From positions 42,128 to 106,127 of the forward strand of contig JAZJZX010000025.1 in assembly GCA_040389445.1 (NCBI GenBank): a DNA stretch of 64,000 nucleotides, in the 5' to 3' direction. Below the pieces are notes generated by a model. It made no database searches, was not told the origin of the DNA, and saw nothing but the letters and a program-made list of their open reading frames with translations. The first letter of the stretch is position 1. Every line of letters starts with the position of its first letter. This DNA comes from UBA5189 sp040389445 (GTDB lineage Bacteria; Chloroflexota; Limnocylindria; Limnocylindrales; CSP1-4). The translations under genes were made by a program, and so were the position numbers. Positions 47,720-57,133 of the stretch are shown one piece after another.

Positions 47720-48564
47720 GATCGGCCTCCAGACGTGACGACCTCGACGCGCCCGGGCGGCGGGGCCTCTCCACCGCCATGCCCGGCACCGGGCAGCCGG
47801 GCCAGAAGATACAGCGACGGGCCCGGAGCAAGCACGGCCAGTGGCGCCTGAAGTGGCGCTTCGAGTAGCGCGAGCATGCGCGCCGGGATCATCTTCTTCA
47901 ATACGGCCGACCGGAACAGCGACACCGACCGCCGCTCCATGGGCTCCAGACCCGCGGCACGCAGCTGCCGCTCCACGCGGGCCGGGTGGTGGGCGAAGTG
48001 GCCCTCGAGGTACTCATGGGGCCGTTGCGCCTGGGGCATCCAGGCCTGCCGTCGAGTCAGATACCGGACCCAGGCCATCAGGTGGCCCCGGTTCGGAAAC
48101 TCGATGACGACGTGCCCGCCGGGGCGCAGCACGCGAGCGATCTCCTGAAACACGGGCTCGGGATCAGCCAGGTGGACCAGCAGGCGCACCGCAACGACGA
48201 CATCGATCGAACTGGCCGCGATGGGCAGGGCTGCCGCCTGGGCCTGAAGGGCGGAGAAGCGGGGGTCCGCCCCGACTCGCTCCCGCGCAGCGGAGACCAT
48301 GACCGGCGACGCGTCGACGAGGGTGACGCGTTCGAAGGCCCCATATTCGTCGACGAGACGGCCGAATCCTGCCCCGAGATCGAGAAGATGGCCGGTACCA
48401 CCCCCGAGCAGCGCTCGGAGGGCAATTCGATCGCAGAGATCCTCGTACGCACGGGACTTCCAGAACGTGTCGCGATACGACAGGTCGTAGCGAGGTGGGG
48501 CGTCGGGTTGCTGGAGCGCGCGCGATGCTGTTCTCGATCGCCGCACAACGTCGGATTGCTGCAC
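47716..48564 (-). CDS. SAM-dependent methyltransferase (class I)
   Basis: About 282 residues if it begins at GTG 48564; further upstream the frame stays open but does not look like protein. Motif I is HLLDLGAGFGRL near residue 55, motif II VTLVDASPVMV near 78, then AALPIAASSIDVVVAVRLL and LRPGGHVVIEFPN, a standard UbiE/Methyltransf_11 fold. The C-terminal 60 residues have a hydrophobic stretch (APLAVLAPGPSLYLLARL). First gene of the operon that continues with the response regulator; substrate unknown. Confidence 0.85.
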   Translation of the reverse strand: MQQSDVVRRSRTASRALQQPDAPPRYDLSYRDTFWKSRAYEDLCDRIALRALLGGGTGHLLDLGAGFGRLVDEYGAFERVTLVDASPVMVSAARERVGADPRFSALQAQAAALPIAASSIDVVVAVRLLVHLADPEPVFQEIARVLRPGGHVVIEFPNRGHLMAWVRYLTRRQAWMPQAQRPHEYLEGHFAHHPARVERQLRAAGLEPMERRSVSLFRSAVLKKMIPARMLALLEAPLQAPLAVLAPGPSLYLLARLPGAGHGGGEAPPPGRVEVVTSGGRS

Positions 48565-48829
48565 CGAGTGAATGATCGATGCGCAACGTGAATCCGAGAT
48601 GAATGGAGCTCGACGGCGACAAATCGGCTCATGGCTGAGGCCATGGTCCAGGTGACCATCGTCAGCGGTCCCCGCCCATCGGGCGGTCCGGATACGGCAG
48701 CGGTGAGTGATGATGCCCGACGAGAACATCCTTGCCGGGAAGCCGGCGCGCACGGTCGGAGTCTGGCAAGATAGCGGCCGCTCCGAGCCGCCCGGGTTCC
48801 CCGATCGGCATCGATGCGGTCACCGTCGT

Positions 48830-48914
48830 GGGTCGGTCGGGCAGGTGGTGAGCCCAAGGGTCTGTAAAACCCTCGTCTTCGACTGTGGCGGTTCGATTCC
48901 GCCCCGGCCCACCA
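48830..48914 (+). tRNA. tRNA-Tyr (anticodon GTA)
   Basis: Acceptor GGGTCGG with CCGGCCC, D-arm GGGC/GCCC, anticodon stem AGGGT/ACCCT with loop CTGTAAA, and a long variable arm (class II, CGTCTTCGACT), T-arm GGCGG-TTCGATT-CCGCC. CCA is encoded at 48912-48914. Confidence 0.95.
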
Positions 48915-48938
48915 AACATCCGGTGACCAGCAGCGCGA

Positions 48939-49796
48939 CTACCCGCTCCCGCTCCCGCTCCCGTTTCTGTCGTCGTCGTCGTCGAGCGCGGCATGCAATT
49001 CGTGGGAATGCGTTCGCAGCCAGCGCCGCCAGCGTTGGTGATCCGGCCGACGTGCCGCCACCAGGCCCCAGAACGCCGGGCCGTGCCCGAACTCGCGGAG
49101 GTGCGCGAGCTCGTGGATGACCACCGTCTCGAGGGCCTCCGGAGGCGCGAGGATGAGCCGCCAGGAGAGGGACACGCTTCCCTTCCGCGATGCGCTTCCC
49201 CACCGCGAGCGCGTATCCCGAAGCGTGACCCGGGCCGGGGTCACGCCGAGTGCCGGAGTGTGCGCGGCCAATGCGCGATCCACGGCCGCCGACGCACGTT
49301 CGCGCAGCCAGGCACGAAGGACGGCCGCGGGCCGACGCCGATCGTGCGGTGCGAGGTAGTCGCGGGGAGCGAGCATCAGATGCAGCTCGTCACCATCGTC
49401 CGCCCCGAGTCGCACCACCGACGACCGACGCTCGCCACCGGCGGCCGGCAGGATCCGGAGTCGATGGATCTCGCCGAGATAGCGAAAGGCCGCGCCATCC
49501 GCGATCCCGCCGCGCTCCTCGATCACGGCCCGCTGCCGGTCCATCCGCTCCAGGTGGCGCCGAATCCACGGCTCTCGCGCGGCGAGGAAGGGCTCGATCT
49601 CGCGCTCCGGGCGTACCCATCCACGCCGGGAGGCGAGGGGAACGGACACCACGACACCGCGGCGCGGATCGATCGTCACCCGCAGTGTCCTCGACCGCGC
49701 CGATCTTCGGAGCCAGTATTCCAGCGGCCCGCCGGGCAGCCGGGCTCGGCGCGCTTCGAGGTCCAGGGAGGCGGGCATCGCCGTCGATGGTGCCAC
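48939..49796 (-). CDS. YgjP-like metallopeptidase domain protein (DUF45/M48-like)
   Basis: A 285-residue protein. The zinc site is HELAHLREFGHGPAFW near residue 232 (HExxH plus a downstream His), preceded by the family hallmark RWGSASRKGSVSLSWRLILAP near 203, split here only by length. The N-terminal half has the DUF45 beta-strands (RSRTLRVTIDPRRGVVVSVP). The C-terminus is acidic, then Ser/Gly-rich (DDDDRNGSGSGSG). Probably a cytosolic protease or nucleic-acid-processing protein; the physiological substrate is not known. Confidence 0.88.
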   Translation of the reverse strand: MAPSTAMPASLDLEARRARLPGGPLEYWLRRSARSRTLRVTIDPRRGVVVSVPLASRRGWVRPEREIEPFLAAREPWIRRHLERMDRQRAVIEERGGIADGAAFRYLGEIHRLRILPAAGGERRSSVVRLGADDGDELHLMLAPRDYLAPHDRRRPAAVLRAWLRERASAAVDRALAAHTPALGVTPARVTLRDTRSRWGSASRKGSVSLSWRLILAPPEALETVVIHELAHLREFGHGPAFWGLVAARRPDHQRWRRWLRTHSHELHAALDDDDDRNGSGSGSG

Positions 49797-49855
49797 GCCG
49801 TAACGAAGCGCGATGATCCGTCGTCAGCCGGGCATGATGATGGGACGATGAGGAC

Positions 49856-51463
49856 ATGCATGACGGACGGGGTCGCATGACGGGCGGCGGAGGACCGGCC
49901 GACGAGGACCTGCCGGTCTTCGACGCCATCGAGCCGGTGCCCGCGCATGTCCATACCGGAAGGCCTCGGGCAAATGCGCCGCGTCTGGGGCCGGGTCGCG
50001 GCGCCGGGGTTGCCGCAGCCATCCTCGTCCTGCTCGTGGTCGGCATTGCGGCCGGCAGTGCTTCACTCGTGCCGGACATCCAGGGATCGACCAATCCATC
50101 CACCACCGACGCGAACTCCCCGCGACCGAGCGGATCAGACGGCGACGAGGTCTGCCGCCCGCCGCGTCAGGGCCAGTTTCCGGCTGTGACGATGGGCGTG
50201 CAGGGATCACGGCAACGGGTCAGCGGCGTTTTCGGCTTCGGCTCCGGCTACGGCCAGCAATCGCAGGAACCAGGCTGGCAGATCCCGTCGCCGGATCGGG
50301 GGCTGGTCGCCGCGCCGGGTGACGATCTCGAGCTCGGTGCGAGCTTCGACGTGTGCTTTCGCCACCTCGTCGTGGATTACGCACGAACCCGGATCGCACC
50401 CGAGGCAGGCGGCATCGTGCTCCAGAACCCCCTGCCGCTCTTCAACGCCACCATCGCACCGTCGAGTGGCCGGGTCCTCCTCGACGGCCTCCCCGACGGC
50501 GACTGGATCGTCCGGGTGACCGCGCACTTCGAGACGCTCGAGACCGTTGCCGACGATGTCGTGACCGTCACCTATTTCCGGATCCTCGCCGGAAAGGGCC
50601 CCTTCCTCACGCCCGTGCCCACGGTGGCGCCCGCGCCGACACTCTTGATATCGCCGGCCGTGCCCTGCGGAACCCTGCTGCCCACCGCGAACGTCGGGGT
50701 GTCCCTCTTCGTCGCTGATGCCGCCCCGATCGCCGGCGCCGTGGATCGAGAAACGACGCCGCCCGAAGTTCATGCCCGTTCGGGCGATCTGGTCCGGATC
50801 ATCGTCGACGGTGAGGCCTGCGCGGTCCGCTGGAACATCGAACTGTTCAACGTCGAGACTGGCGATACCACGACGGTGGACGTGATTTCGAATCCGGCCG
50901 ACGATCCCGCCTATGCGGCCCAGAACCGGTGGACGATCCCGGTTGTCGGCAACAGGATCCTGACGGCGACGCTGCGGTTCCCCGGTGGCCTCGAGATCGT
51001 CCGCACGTGGCGGGTCACCGTCGATCCATTCACGGCGCCGGCGCTGTACCTGGTGGGTTCCGACGGCAGGCGGTTCCAGGCATCGGCCGGCTGTGGCCTG
51101 TCCGTCCGGCTCTCGAACGGCTACGAGGCCGGCGACGACTGCGGCTCGATCGGGTATGCGCCGGGTCCCGAAGCCCTGATGGTCCGAGCCTACCGGGTCA
51201 TCCATCTCGATCTCCCGGGCTGGCAGATCATCAGCTGGGGTGCCTCCTGCGGCCGCGTGACCACGGTCGACACGGAGCAGTTCGAATCGCCGGACGGGTG
51301 CGGCCTCGGGGGCGGCGCATCCGATGACGCCTCGCCGCTGGTGGATCCCCCGGCGTTCGTGCTCCCGCCGGGCGACACCGTGGTCCAGATCGGGATAGGC
51401 GCGATCGACGGGGCCGGCAATCAGTTCAACCTCACCTACTACGCCCATGTGATCGCCCGATGA
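49856..51463 (+). CDS. Single-pass exported protein, first of a tandem paralogous pair
   Basis: A 535-residue protein of unknown function. A cytosolic N-terminus of about 48 residues is followed by the helix GVAAAILVLLVVGIAAGSASL, a Ser/Pro linker and a large external region. External landmarks are DGDWIVRVTAHFETLET, a proline-rich joint (TPVPTVAPAPT), then GDLVRIIVDGEACAVRW, AAQNRWTIPVVGNRILTATLRF, LPGWQIISWGASCG and CGLGGGASDDASP. The same landmarks recur in order in the next gene. The start may be the ATG at 49856 or a later one at 49877. The stop overlaps the next ATG (ATGA). Confidence 0.75.
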   Translation: MHDGRGRMTGGGGPADEDLPVFDAIEPVPAHVHTGRPRANAPRLGPGRGAGVAAAILVLLVVGIAAGSASLVPDIQGSTNPSTTDANSPRPSGSDGDEVCRPPRQGQFPAVTMGVQGSRQRVSGVFGFGSGYGQQSQEPGWQIPSPDRGLVAAPGDDLELGASFDVCFRHLVVDYARTRIAPEAGGIVLQNPLPLFNATIAPSSGRVLLDGLPDGDWIVRVTAHFETLETVADDVVTVTYFRILAGKGPFLTPVPTVAPAPTLLISPAVPCGTLLPTANVGVSLFVADAAPIAGAVDRETTPPEVHARSGDLVRIIVDGEACAVRWNIELFNVETGDTTTVDVISNPADDPAYAAQNRWTIPVVGNRILTATLRFPGGLEIVRTWRVTVDPFTAPALYLVGSDGRRFQASAGCGLSVRLSNGYEAGDDCGSIGYAPGPEALMVRAYRVIHLDLPGWQIISWGASCGRVTTVDTEQFESPDGCGLGGGASDDASPLVDPPAFVLPPGDTVVQIGIGAIDGAGNQFNLTYYAHVIAR

Positions 51464-53025
51464 GACCGGACAGCCTGGAAGCCCCGGTCGCCCCGGTTCT
51501 CGGGACTCCACGGCGGTCACGCGACCGGGCACGGATCACCGTCGTGGCTGCGATCGCGGTGGTCGTGCTGGGCGGCGGCATCGGCCTTGCCGGCAACGGG
51601 TTCACGAGCCCACCCGCCTCGCCGTCGGTGTCGGCGACCACGGGCCCCACGGCCTCGCCGACCGCGCCCGTCGCGACGCTGCCCGGGCCCACCCCCAGGT
51701 TCCCTCCACCGACGCCGAACACCGGCCTGGGCTGTGCGCCCGTACGCCTTGGCACGCCACCGGAGATCCGGCTGGGTTCGGTTCCCGGCGACCCGCTCGC
51801 CATTCGCGGCGTCCCACCCGGGAACGTCCCCGGCGACCCGGCATCCCAGCCACCCACCTGGCCCGTGCTGCCGGCGGCGAGTGCCCTTCGGATGTCCGCC
51901 CGTTCCTCTGTCCAACTGATCTCGGAGGAAGACGCCTGCATGCGCTACGTGATCGCCGAGTACCAGCCCGGTGCGGCAGGCGTGACGATTCCGTTTCCGA
52001 TTTCCTTCCGGACGCTCAACGTCAACCCGCCGCGATCCATCGTTCCGCTCGGCGTGCTGCCCGCCGGTGACTGGCTCGTGCGCGTGGTGGCCTACTTCTT
52101 CACCGGCACCGCCGGCCAGGAGGACGGGACCGTGGTGGAACGGTTCTTCCGCGTCGCCAACTCGGAAACGGCGGTCCCGCTCCCGACCCCGGTGACGTCG
52201 CCCGGTGTACCGTGCACGCCCCCGCCGCCTGGCGGCGTCCCGCCGACGCTCGTTCTGTCCGGCTCCGGCAGCGCTCTGGTCGAAGGGACACCGGGCCTCG
52301 TGGTTCCGTCCATCGCTCCGGTCCAGCTCGGCGACCTGATCGAGATCCGCGTGGCCGGGGACGCGTGCGCGATCGCCTGGACCATCGGGGCCACCCAGCC
52401 GGAGGTGAGCAACCAGTACGACATCGAACGGGAGGACAACACCGACAACAACCCCTTCCTGTACGCCCAGAACCGATGGCGCCTGCACGATCTGCCGACC
52501 GGCCTCCTCTTCGTGACGGCCGCCGTCCGTTTCTCCGCGGATCTGAGGGTGACGAGCCGGTGGCTGCTCGACGTCCGCGGGGCGGATCTGCCGGCGGCCC
52601 GGATCGTCGCCCCGAACGGTGCCCAGGTGACCGCCGCACACGCCCCGTGCGGCGCCTCGTGGACCTTCGCTTCCGGAACGGGCGGGTACGAGTACTGCAC
52701 CGAGGAGGCGATTCCCGCGACGGTGCCGACCTTGACCGTCGCCCCCGAGACCCCCCTGCGAGTGGACGTGCCCGGATGGACGACCATCAGCTGGGGCGGA
52801 AACTGCGGACGCGCCGGCGCGCCGAATGGCGCGGCGGGGTTGTTCCTCATCGTCAACAACTGCGACCTCGGCGGACGGTACCCAAATGATGGCTCGCCCG
52901 CGCCGGGACCGGCGATCTTCCTGCCCCGATCGGCCGCGCCCCTGGTGCGCATCTACCTTCAGGTTTCGCGGGGCGATACCGTGGTCACCATGTTGGTGTT
53001 CGCGATGATCGAGACAGGATCCTGA
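51460..53025 (+). CDS. Single-pass exported protein, second of a tandem paralogous pair
   Basis: A 521-residue protein of unknown function, paralogous to its upstream neighbour. The helix is ITVVAAIAVVVLGGGIGLAG at about 26-45, followed by a Thr/Pro/Ala linker. Matching landmarks are AGDWLVRVVAYFFTGT, GDLIEIRVAGDACAIAW, YAQNRWRLHDLPTGLLFVTAAVRF (longer here), VPGWTTISWGGNCG and CDLGGRYPNDGSP. Cysteines in both proteins are paired in similar places. It begins within the ATGA of the upstream gene, so the two are made together, perhaps as partners in one surface assembly. Confidence 0.75.
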   Translation: MRPDSLEAPVAPVLGTPRRSRDRARITVVAAIAVVVLGGGIGLAGNGFTSPPASPSVSATTGPTASPTAPVATLPGPTPRFPPPTPNTGLGCAPVRLGTPPEIRLGSVPGDPLAIRGVPPGNVPGDPASQPPTWPVLPAASALRMSARSSVQLISEEDACMRYVIAEYQPGAAGVTIPFPISFRTLNVNPPRSIVPLGVLPAGDWLVRVVAYFFTGTAGQEDGTVVERFFRVANSETAVPLPTPVTSPGVPCTPPPPGGVPPTLVLSGSGSALVEGTPGLVVPSIAPVQLGDLIEIRVAGDACAIAWTIGATQPEVSNQYDIEREDNTDNNPFLYAQNRWRLHDLPTGLLFVTAAVRFSADLRVTSRWLLDVRGADLPAARIVAPNGAQVTAAHAPCGASWTFASGTGGYEYCTEEAIPATVPTLTVAPETPLRVDVPGWTTISWGGNCGRAGAPNGAAGLFLIVNNCDLGGRYPNDGSPAPGPAIFLPRSAAPLVRIYLQVSRGDTVVTMLVFAMIETGS

Positions 53026-53027
53026 TC

Positions 53028-53071
53028 GGGCGTTCCCGGCCCGGGCGTTCCCGGCCCGGGCGTTCCCGGCC
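53028..53071. repeat. 15-bp tandem repeat after the paralogous pair
   Basis: Three copies of GGGCGTTCCCGGCCC directly after the stop codon. Each unit contains the dyad GGGC/GCCC, so it might also slow transcription. Confidence 0.85.
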
Positions 53072-53174
53072 AATCTCTCCCTCATCGGTGAGGACTGACA
53101 AAATCAATGAGCAGTTGGCAGTGCCTCATTCACGGAGCACTGACATACGATGGGCGGCGTGGAGACCCCCTTGC

Positions 53175-53180
53175 TATACT
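53175..53180 (+). promoter_or_regulatory. Candidate -10 box of tRNA-Ala(GGC)
   Basis: TATACT, 14 bases before the tRNA, an ordinary distance for a tRNA promoter. The sequence at the usual -35 distance is GC-rich and unconvincing. Confidence 0.5.
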
Positions 53181-53194
53181 CCCGGCTCCCGCGT

Positions 53195-53270
<76 letters not shown>

Positions 53271-53351
53271 ACTCGCTGGCGAACCGGCACTCCTGGACCT
53301 CTCGCCGGATTGGCGGGGGGTTCTTCGTTTCATGCGGAGCACGACGCAACT

Positions 53352-55907
53352 GTGACCGAGCCCGGCTTCCGAACTGACCGAACGCATGTCGAGCGGTACG
53401 ACGCCGCCTCGATCGAGCCGCGCTGGCAGGCTCGCTGGGCCGAGATCGGCCTGTACCAGACCGACCTGCTCGACGAGTCGAAGCCCAAGTACTACCTGCT
53501 GACGATGTACGACTACCCGTCCGGCAACCTCCACATCGGGCACTGGTACGTCAAGACGCCGACCGACGCGATCGCCCGCTACCACCGGATGCTCGGCCAG
53601 AACGTCTTCTTCCCGGTCGGGTTCGATGCCTACGGGTTGCCGGCCGAGAACGCGGCGATCAAGAACGGGATCAACCCGCGGGACTGGACGATGTCCAACA
53701 TCGAAACCATGCGCCGACAGCTGCGAACGATGGGCGCATCGTTCGACTGGGACGCCGAGGTCGTGACCTGCGATCCCGCCTACTACCGCTGGAACCAGTG
53801 GCTGTTCCTCGAATTCATGAAGGCGGGCCTCGTCTACCGCGCCAAGGCGCCCGTGGACTGGTGCCCGAACGACGGGACCCTGGCCCGCGAGCAGGTCGAG
53901 GGCATGGATCGTCGCTGCTGGCGCTGCGGCGCGAAGGTCGAGAAGCGCGACCTCGAGCAGTGGCGGATGCGGATCACGAAGTACGCCGACGAGCTCCTCG
54001 ACTTCTCCGGGATCGCCTGGCCGGAGCCCATCCGGGCGATGCAGACGAACTGGATCGGGCGGTCCGAGGGCGGCGAGATCGTGTTCACGACCGCGCCGTC
54101 CGACCATCACGCCGGCGGCGAGGAGCTGCGCGTCTTCACGACCCGCCCGGACACCCTGTTCGGCGCCACGTTCATGGTCCTCGCGCCCGAGCACCCGTTG
54201 GTCGAGTCGCTGACCGCACCGGAGCGGCGTTTGGAGGTGGACGCGTACGTCGAGAACGCCCGCAACGCGACCGAGATCGAGCGCCTGTCCACCGACCGCG
54301 AGAAGACCGGCGTGGCCATCGGCGCGGAGGCGGTCAACCCGATCAACGGCGAGCGCATCCCGATCTACATCGCGGACTACGTCCTCGCCGGCTACGGGAC
54401 CGGCGCGATCATGGCCGTGCCCGCCCACGACGAGCGCGACTTCGCCTTCGCGACCCAGTTCGGGCTCCCGATCCGGCGGGTCGTGGCCGTGCCCGGCACC
54501 GAGGACGCGCCGCTCGATTCGGCGTTCATCAGCCACGCCGACGACGAGCAACTGGTCAACAGCGGCCCCTACACCGGGCTCGCGGCCGACGAGGGCGGCC
54601 GGGCCATCATCGCGGCGCTGGCCGAGCGGGGCGCCGGCGAACCGGCGATCACGTACCGGATCCGAGACTGGCTGGTCAGCCGCCAGCGCTACTGGGGCAC
54701 CCCGATCCCGATCATCCACTGCGAGCGGTGCGGCGCGGTGCCGGTCCCCGAGGACCAGCTGCCGGTCCTGCTGCCCGCGACCGTCGACTACCAGGGCAGC
54801 GGCGAGAACCCGCTGGCCCGGGACGAGGCGTTCCTGAACGTCGCCTGCCCGAGCTGCGACGGCCCCGCGAAGCGCGAGACCGACACGCTGGACACGTTCA
54901 TCGATTCCTCGTGGTACTGGTATCGGTACCTGTCGCCGAGCCTGGAGAGCGGGCCCGTGGACGGCGCCATGACCGATCGCTGGACGCCCGTGGACCAGTA
55001 CACCGGCGGCGCCGAGCACGCCGTGATGCATCTCCTGTACAGCCGCTTCTTCACCAAGGCGATGCGGGACATCGGACTCGTCCACGAGAACGAGCCGTTC
55101 ATGCGGCTGTTCAACCAGGGCCAGATCCTGGGCGCCGACGGCGAACGGATGAGCAAGTCGCGCGGCAACGTCCAGGACCCCGACAAGCTGGTGGCGCGCT
55201 ACGGCGCGGACACGGTCCGCCTGTTCCTGATGTTCATGGGCCCGTGGGACCAGGGCGGCCCGTGGAGCGAGAGCGGCATCGGCGGCGTGCACCGGTTCCT
55301 GAACCGCGTCTGGGCGATCGCCACCGATCCCCATGGCACGGACCCGGGCGACCAGGCGGCCGGGAAGCTGCCGGCGGGCGAGGACGTGGCCGCGGCCGAG
55401 GCGGCGATGCGGACAACCGCCCATCGGACGCTGCGTGACGTTACGGAGGACTACGAGGGCTTCCGGTTCAACACGATGGTCGCGAAGTTGATGGAGCTGT
55501 CGAACACGCTGTACCGCTACCGCGGGACGCCCGCGGCAGGTGGCGCAGCGTGGGACGAAGCCACGGAAATGCTGCTGCTGATGCTGGCCCCGGCCGCCCC
55601 GCACATCACCGAGGAACTCTGGTCGCGGCGCCTGGCCACCGCCGGCGAGGCGTGGTCCTCGATCCATACGGCCCGCTGGCCGGAACTCGACGCCTCGGCC
55701 GTGGTCGAGGAGACACGCGAGGTCCCGGTCCAGGTCAACGGCAAGGTCCGGGACAGGGTGGTCGTGCCGGCCGGGGTGTCCGATACGGACCTCGAGCGCC
55801 TGGTCCTGGCGGCACCGAAGGTCGTGGCGGCTCTTGCCGGCCGGGCGCCGGACCGCGTGATCGTCGCCGGAGGCGGCCGATTGGTGAACCTCGTCGTCCG
55901 TGGCTGA
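53352..55907 (+). CDS. leuS: Leucyl-tRNA synthetase
   Basis: Charges tRNA-Leu. It has 851 residues from GTG at 53352; the frame is open into the tRNA, but homology starts at about THVERYDAASIEPRWQ. The HIGH motif appears as YPSGNLHIGHWYVKTP, and KMSKS as GERMSKSRGN near residue 600. The editing (CP1) domain lies at about 235-420, with TTRPDTLFGATFMVLAPEHP and the conserved GTGAIMAVPAHDERD. The zinc-binding cysteines in CERCGAVP and CPSCDGP are present. The C-terminal anticodon-binding and extension domains are complete (VQVNGKVRDRVVVP). Confidence 0.97.
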   Translation: MTEPGFRTDRTHVERYDAASIEPRWQARWAEIGLYQTDLLDESKPKYYLLTMYDYPSGNLHIGHWYVKTPTDAIARYHRMLGQNVFFPVGFDAYGLPAENAAIKNGINPRDWTMSNIETMRRQLRTMGASFDWDAEVVTCDPAYYRWNQWLFLEFMKAGLVYRAKAPVDWCPNDGTLAREQVEGMDRRCWRCGAKVEKRDLEQWRMRITKYADELLDFSGIAWPEPIRAMQTNWIGRSEGGEIVFTTAPSDHHAGGEELRVFTTRPDTLFGATFMVLAPEHPLVESLTAPERRLEVDAYVENARNATEIERLSTDREKTGVAIGAEAVNPINGERIPIYIADYVLAGYGTGAIMAVPAHDERDFAFATQFGLPIRRVVAVPGTEDAPLDSAFISHADDEQLVNSGPYTGLAADEGGRAIIAALAERGAGEPAITYRIRDWLVSRQRYWGTPIPIIHCERCGAVPVPEDQLPVLLPATVDYQGSGENPLARDEAFLNVACPSCDGPAKRETDTLDTFIDSSWYWYRYLSPSLESGPVDGAMTDRWTPVDQYTGGAEHAVMHLLYSRFFTKAMRDIGLVHENEPFMRLFNQGQILGADGERMSKSRGNVQDPDKLVARYGADTVRLFLMFMGPWDQGGPWSESGIGGVHRFLNRVWAIATDPHGTDPGDQAAGKLPAGEDVAAAEAAMRTTAHRTLRDVTEDYEGFRFNTMVAKLMELSNTLYRYRGTPAAGGAAWDEATEMLLLMLAPAAPHITEELWSRRLATAGEAWSSIHTARWPELDASAVVEETREVPVQVNGKVRDRVVVPAGVSDTDLERLVLAAPKVVAALAGRAPDRVIVAGGGRLVNLVVRG

Positions 55908-56475
55908 GGCTGCCGCTCCCGACGACCCGTGGCGAGCGGCCGACGAGTCCTGGACGGCGTGGCAAGCCATGACGACGCCTGAGGACGGGGCGATGCATGA
56001 CCCCGCTGCCGGGGGGCCGCGCTCGGTGGCCGACGGCGCGGTCGTCGAACTCCGGGAGGTGACGAAGGACGACGTCCGCGCGATCTGCCGGCTCGCTGTT
56101 GCGCCGGCCCAGACGTCGTTCGTGGCGCCGAACGCGGTCTCGTTCGCCGAAGCGCTGTTCGAGCCGAAGGCCTGGTATCGCGGGATCCACGCCGACGGGA
56201 CGCCCGTGGGCTTCGCGATGCTCTCGATCGATCGGGACGCGCCCGACTACTACCTGTGGCGGTTCATGATCGACGCGCGTTATCAGGGCCGCGGCTACGG
56301 TCGGGCCGCGATCGGGCTGATCGTCGACGTCGTGCGGACACTGCCGCACGCGACCGAGTTCCTCGTCAGCTGGGTCCCCGCGGACGGTGGCCCGGAACCC
56401 TTCTATCGTGGCCTCGGCTTCGTCCCTACCGGCGAGATGGACGGCATCGAGGTCGTGGCGCGCCTGCCGATCTGA
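55900..56475 (+). CDS. GNAT family N-acetyltransferase
   Basis: A 191-residue acetyltransferase. The first 48 residues are low-complexity and possibly not translated: a GTG at 55900 overlaps the leuS stop by eight bases, and later ATGs at 55969 and 55993 are alternatives. The GNAT fold shows ELREVTKDDVRAICRL (first helix), GFAMLSIDRD (strands), RFMIDARYQGRGYGRAAIGL near residue 120 (acetyl-CoA motif A, Q/RxxGxG/A) and EPFYRGLGFVPTGE (motif B). Substrate unknown; it resembles spermidine acetyltransferase-type GNATs. Confidence 0.85.
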   Translation: MAEAAAPDDPWRAADESWTAWQAMTTPEDGAMHDPAAGGPRSVADGAVVELREVTKDDVRAICRLAVAPAQTSFVAPNAVSFAEALFEPKAWYRGIHADGTPVGFAMLSIDRDAPDYYLWRFMIDARYQGRGYGRAAIGLIVDVVRTLPHATEFLVSWVPADGGPEPFYRGLGFVPTGEMDGIEVVARLPI

Positions 56476-56673
56476 CCGCTGCTCCGGCGGGCTCCGGCGG
56501 CGCGGGCGGGCTCCGGCGCTATGGCAATCGGCGGCGCGGGCGAGCTACGGCGGGCGCTGGCGCTACGGCGGGCTCTGGCGCCACGGCGGGCTCTGGCGCG
56601 GGCGGGCGGCCGGCGCGGGGCGGGCGGGCGGCCGGCGCGGGCGGGCGGGCGGCGCGGGCGGGCGGGCGGCGAA

Positions 56674-56895
56674 CCCCAGATACGAACCGGGTTCGNNNNN
56701 NNNNNNNNNNNNNNNNNNNNNNNNNNNNNNNNNNNNNNNNNNNNNNNNNNNNNNNNNNNNNNNNNNNNNNNNNNNNNNNNNNNNNNNNNNNNNNNTGGTA
56801 TCGACTCCTGGGGGCCAAATCGCCCCCACCTACGAACCGGGTTCGTGGTATCGACTCCTGGGGGCCAAATCGCCCCCACCTACGAACCGGGTTCG
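56674..56895. repeat. 50-bp tandem repeat with two inner palindromes
   Basis: Two full copies after a 100-N gap (56796-56845 and 56846-56895) and the end of a copy before it. Each unit holds the hairpin TGGGGGC-N6-GCCCCCA and the palindrome CGAACCGGGTTCG, giving an RNA two strong stem-loops per unit. Confidence 0.92.
56696..56795. other. Assembly gap of exactly 100 N
   Basis: Placeholder run inside the 50-bp repeat; true length unknown. Confidence 0.97.
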
Positions 56896-57066
56896 TGGTA
56901 GGCGCCGGATCCCGCGCCCCGGAGCGCGGGCGGGGCCCGACGCGTCTCCGCCGAGCACGAGCGGCGGGCCATCGGGCGCATCGGACGGCGGCTCGAAGTG
57001 GTGGGCCGCACCTACCACGAGGGGAGTTCGTATCTGCGCGAATCCTGCCTGTACCGTGGCCTCGGA

Positions 57067-57133
57067 CGGTCGGCGGGATCGCACGGGGCCCGACTTCGGT
57101 CGGCGGGATCGCACGGGGCCCGACTTCGGTCGG
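57067..57133. repeat. 30-bp tandem repeat
   Basis: Two exact copies and a partial third copy of a 30-bp unit that begins CGGTCGGCGGG and contains CACGGGGCCCG. It is not interrupted by a gap. Confidence 0.88.

Noticed and set aside
51517..53085. A 522-codon leftward frame opposite the second paralogous surface protein
   Set aside because: The sense strand has a membrane helix, ordered motifs shared with its paralogue and a coupled start; the antisense has none of these.
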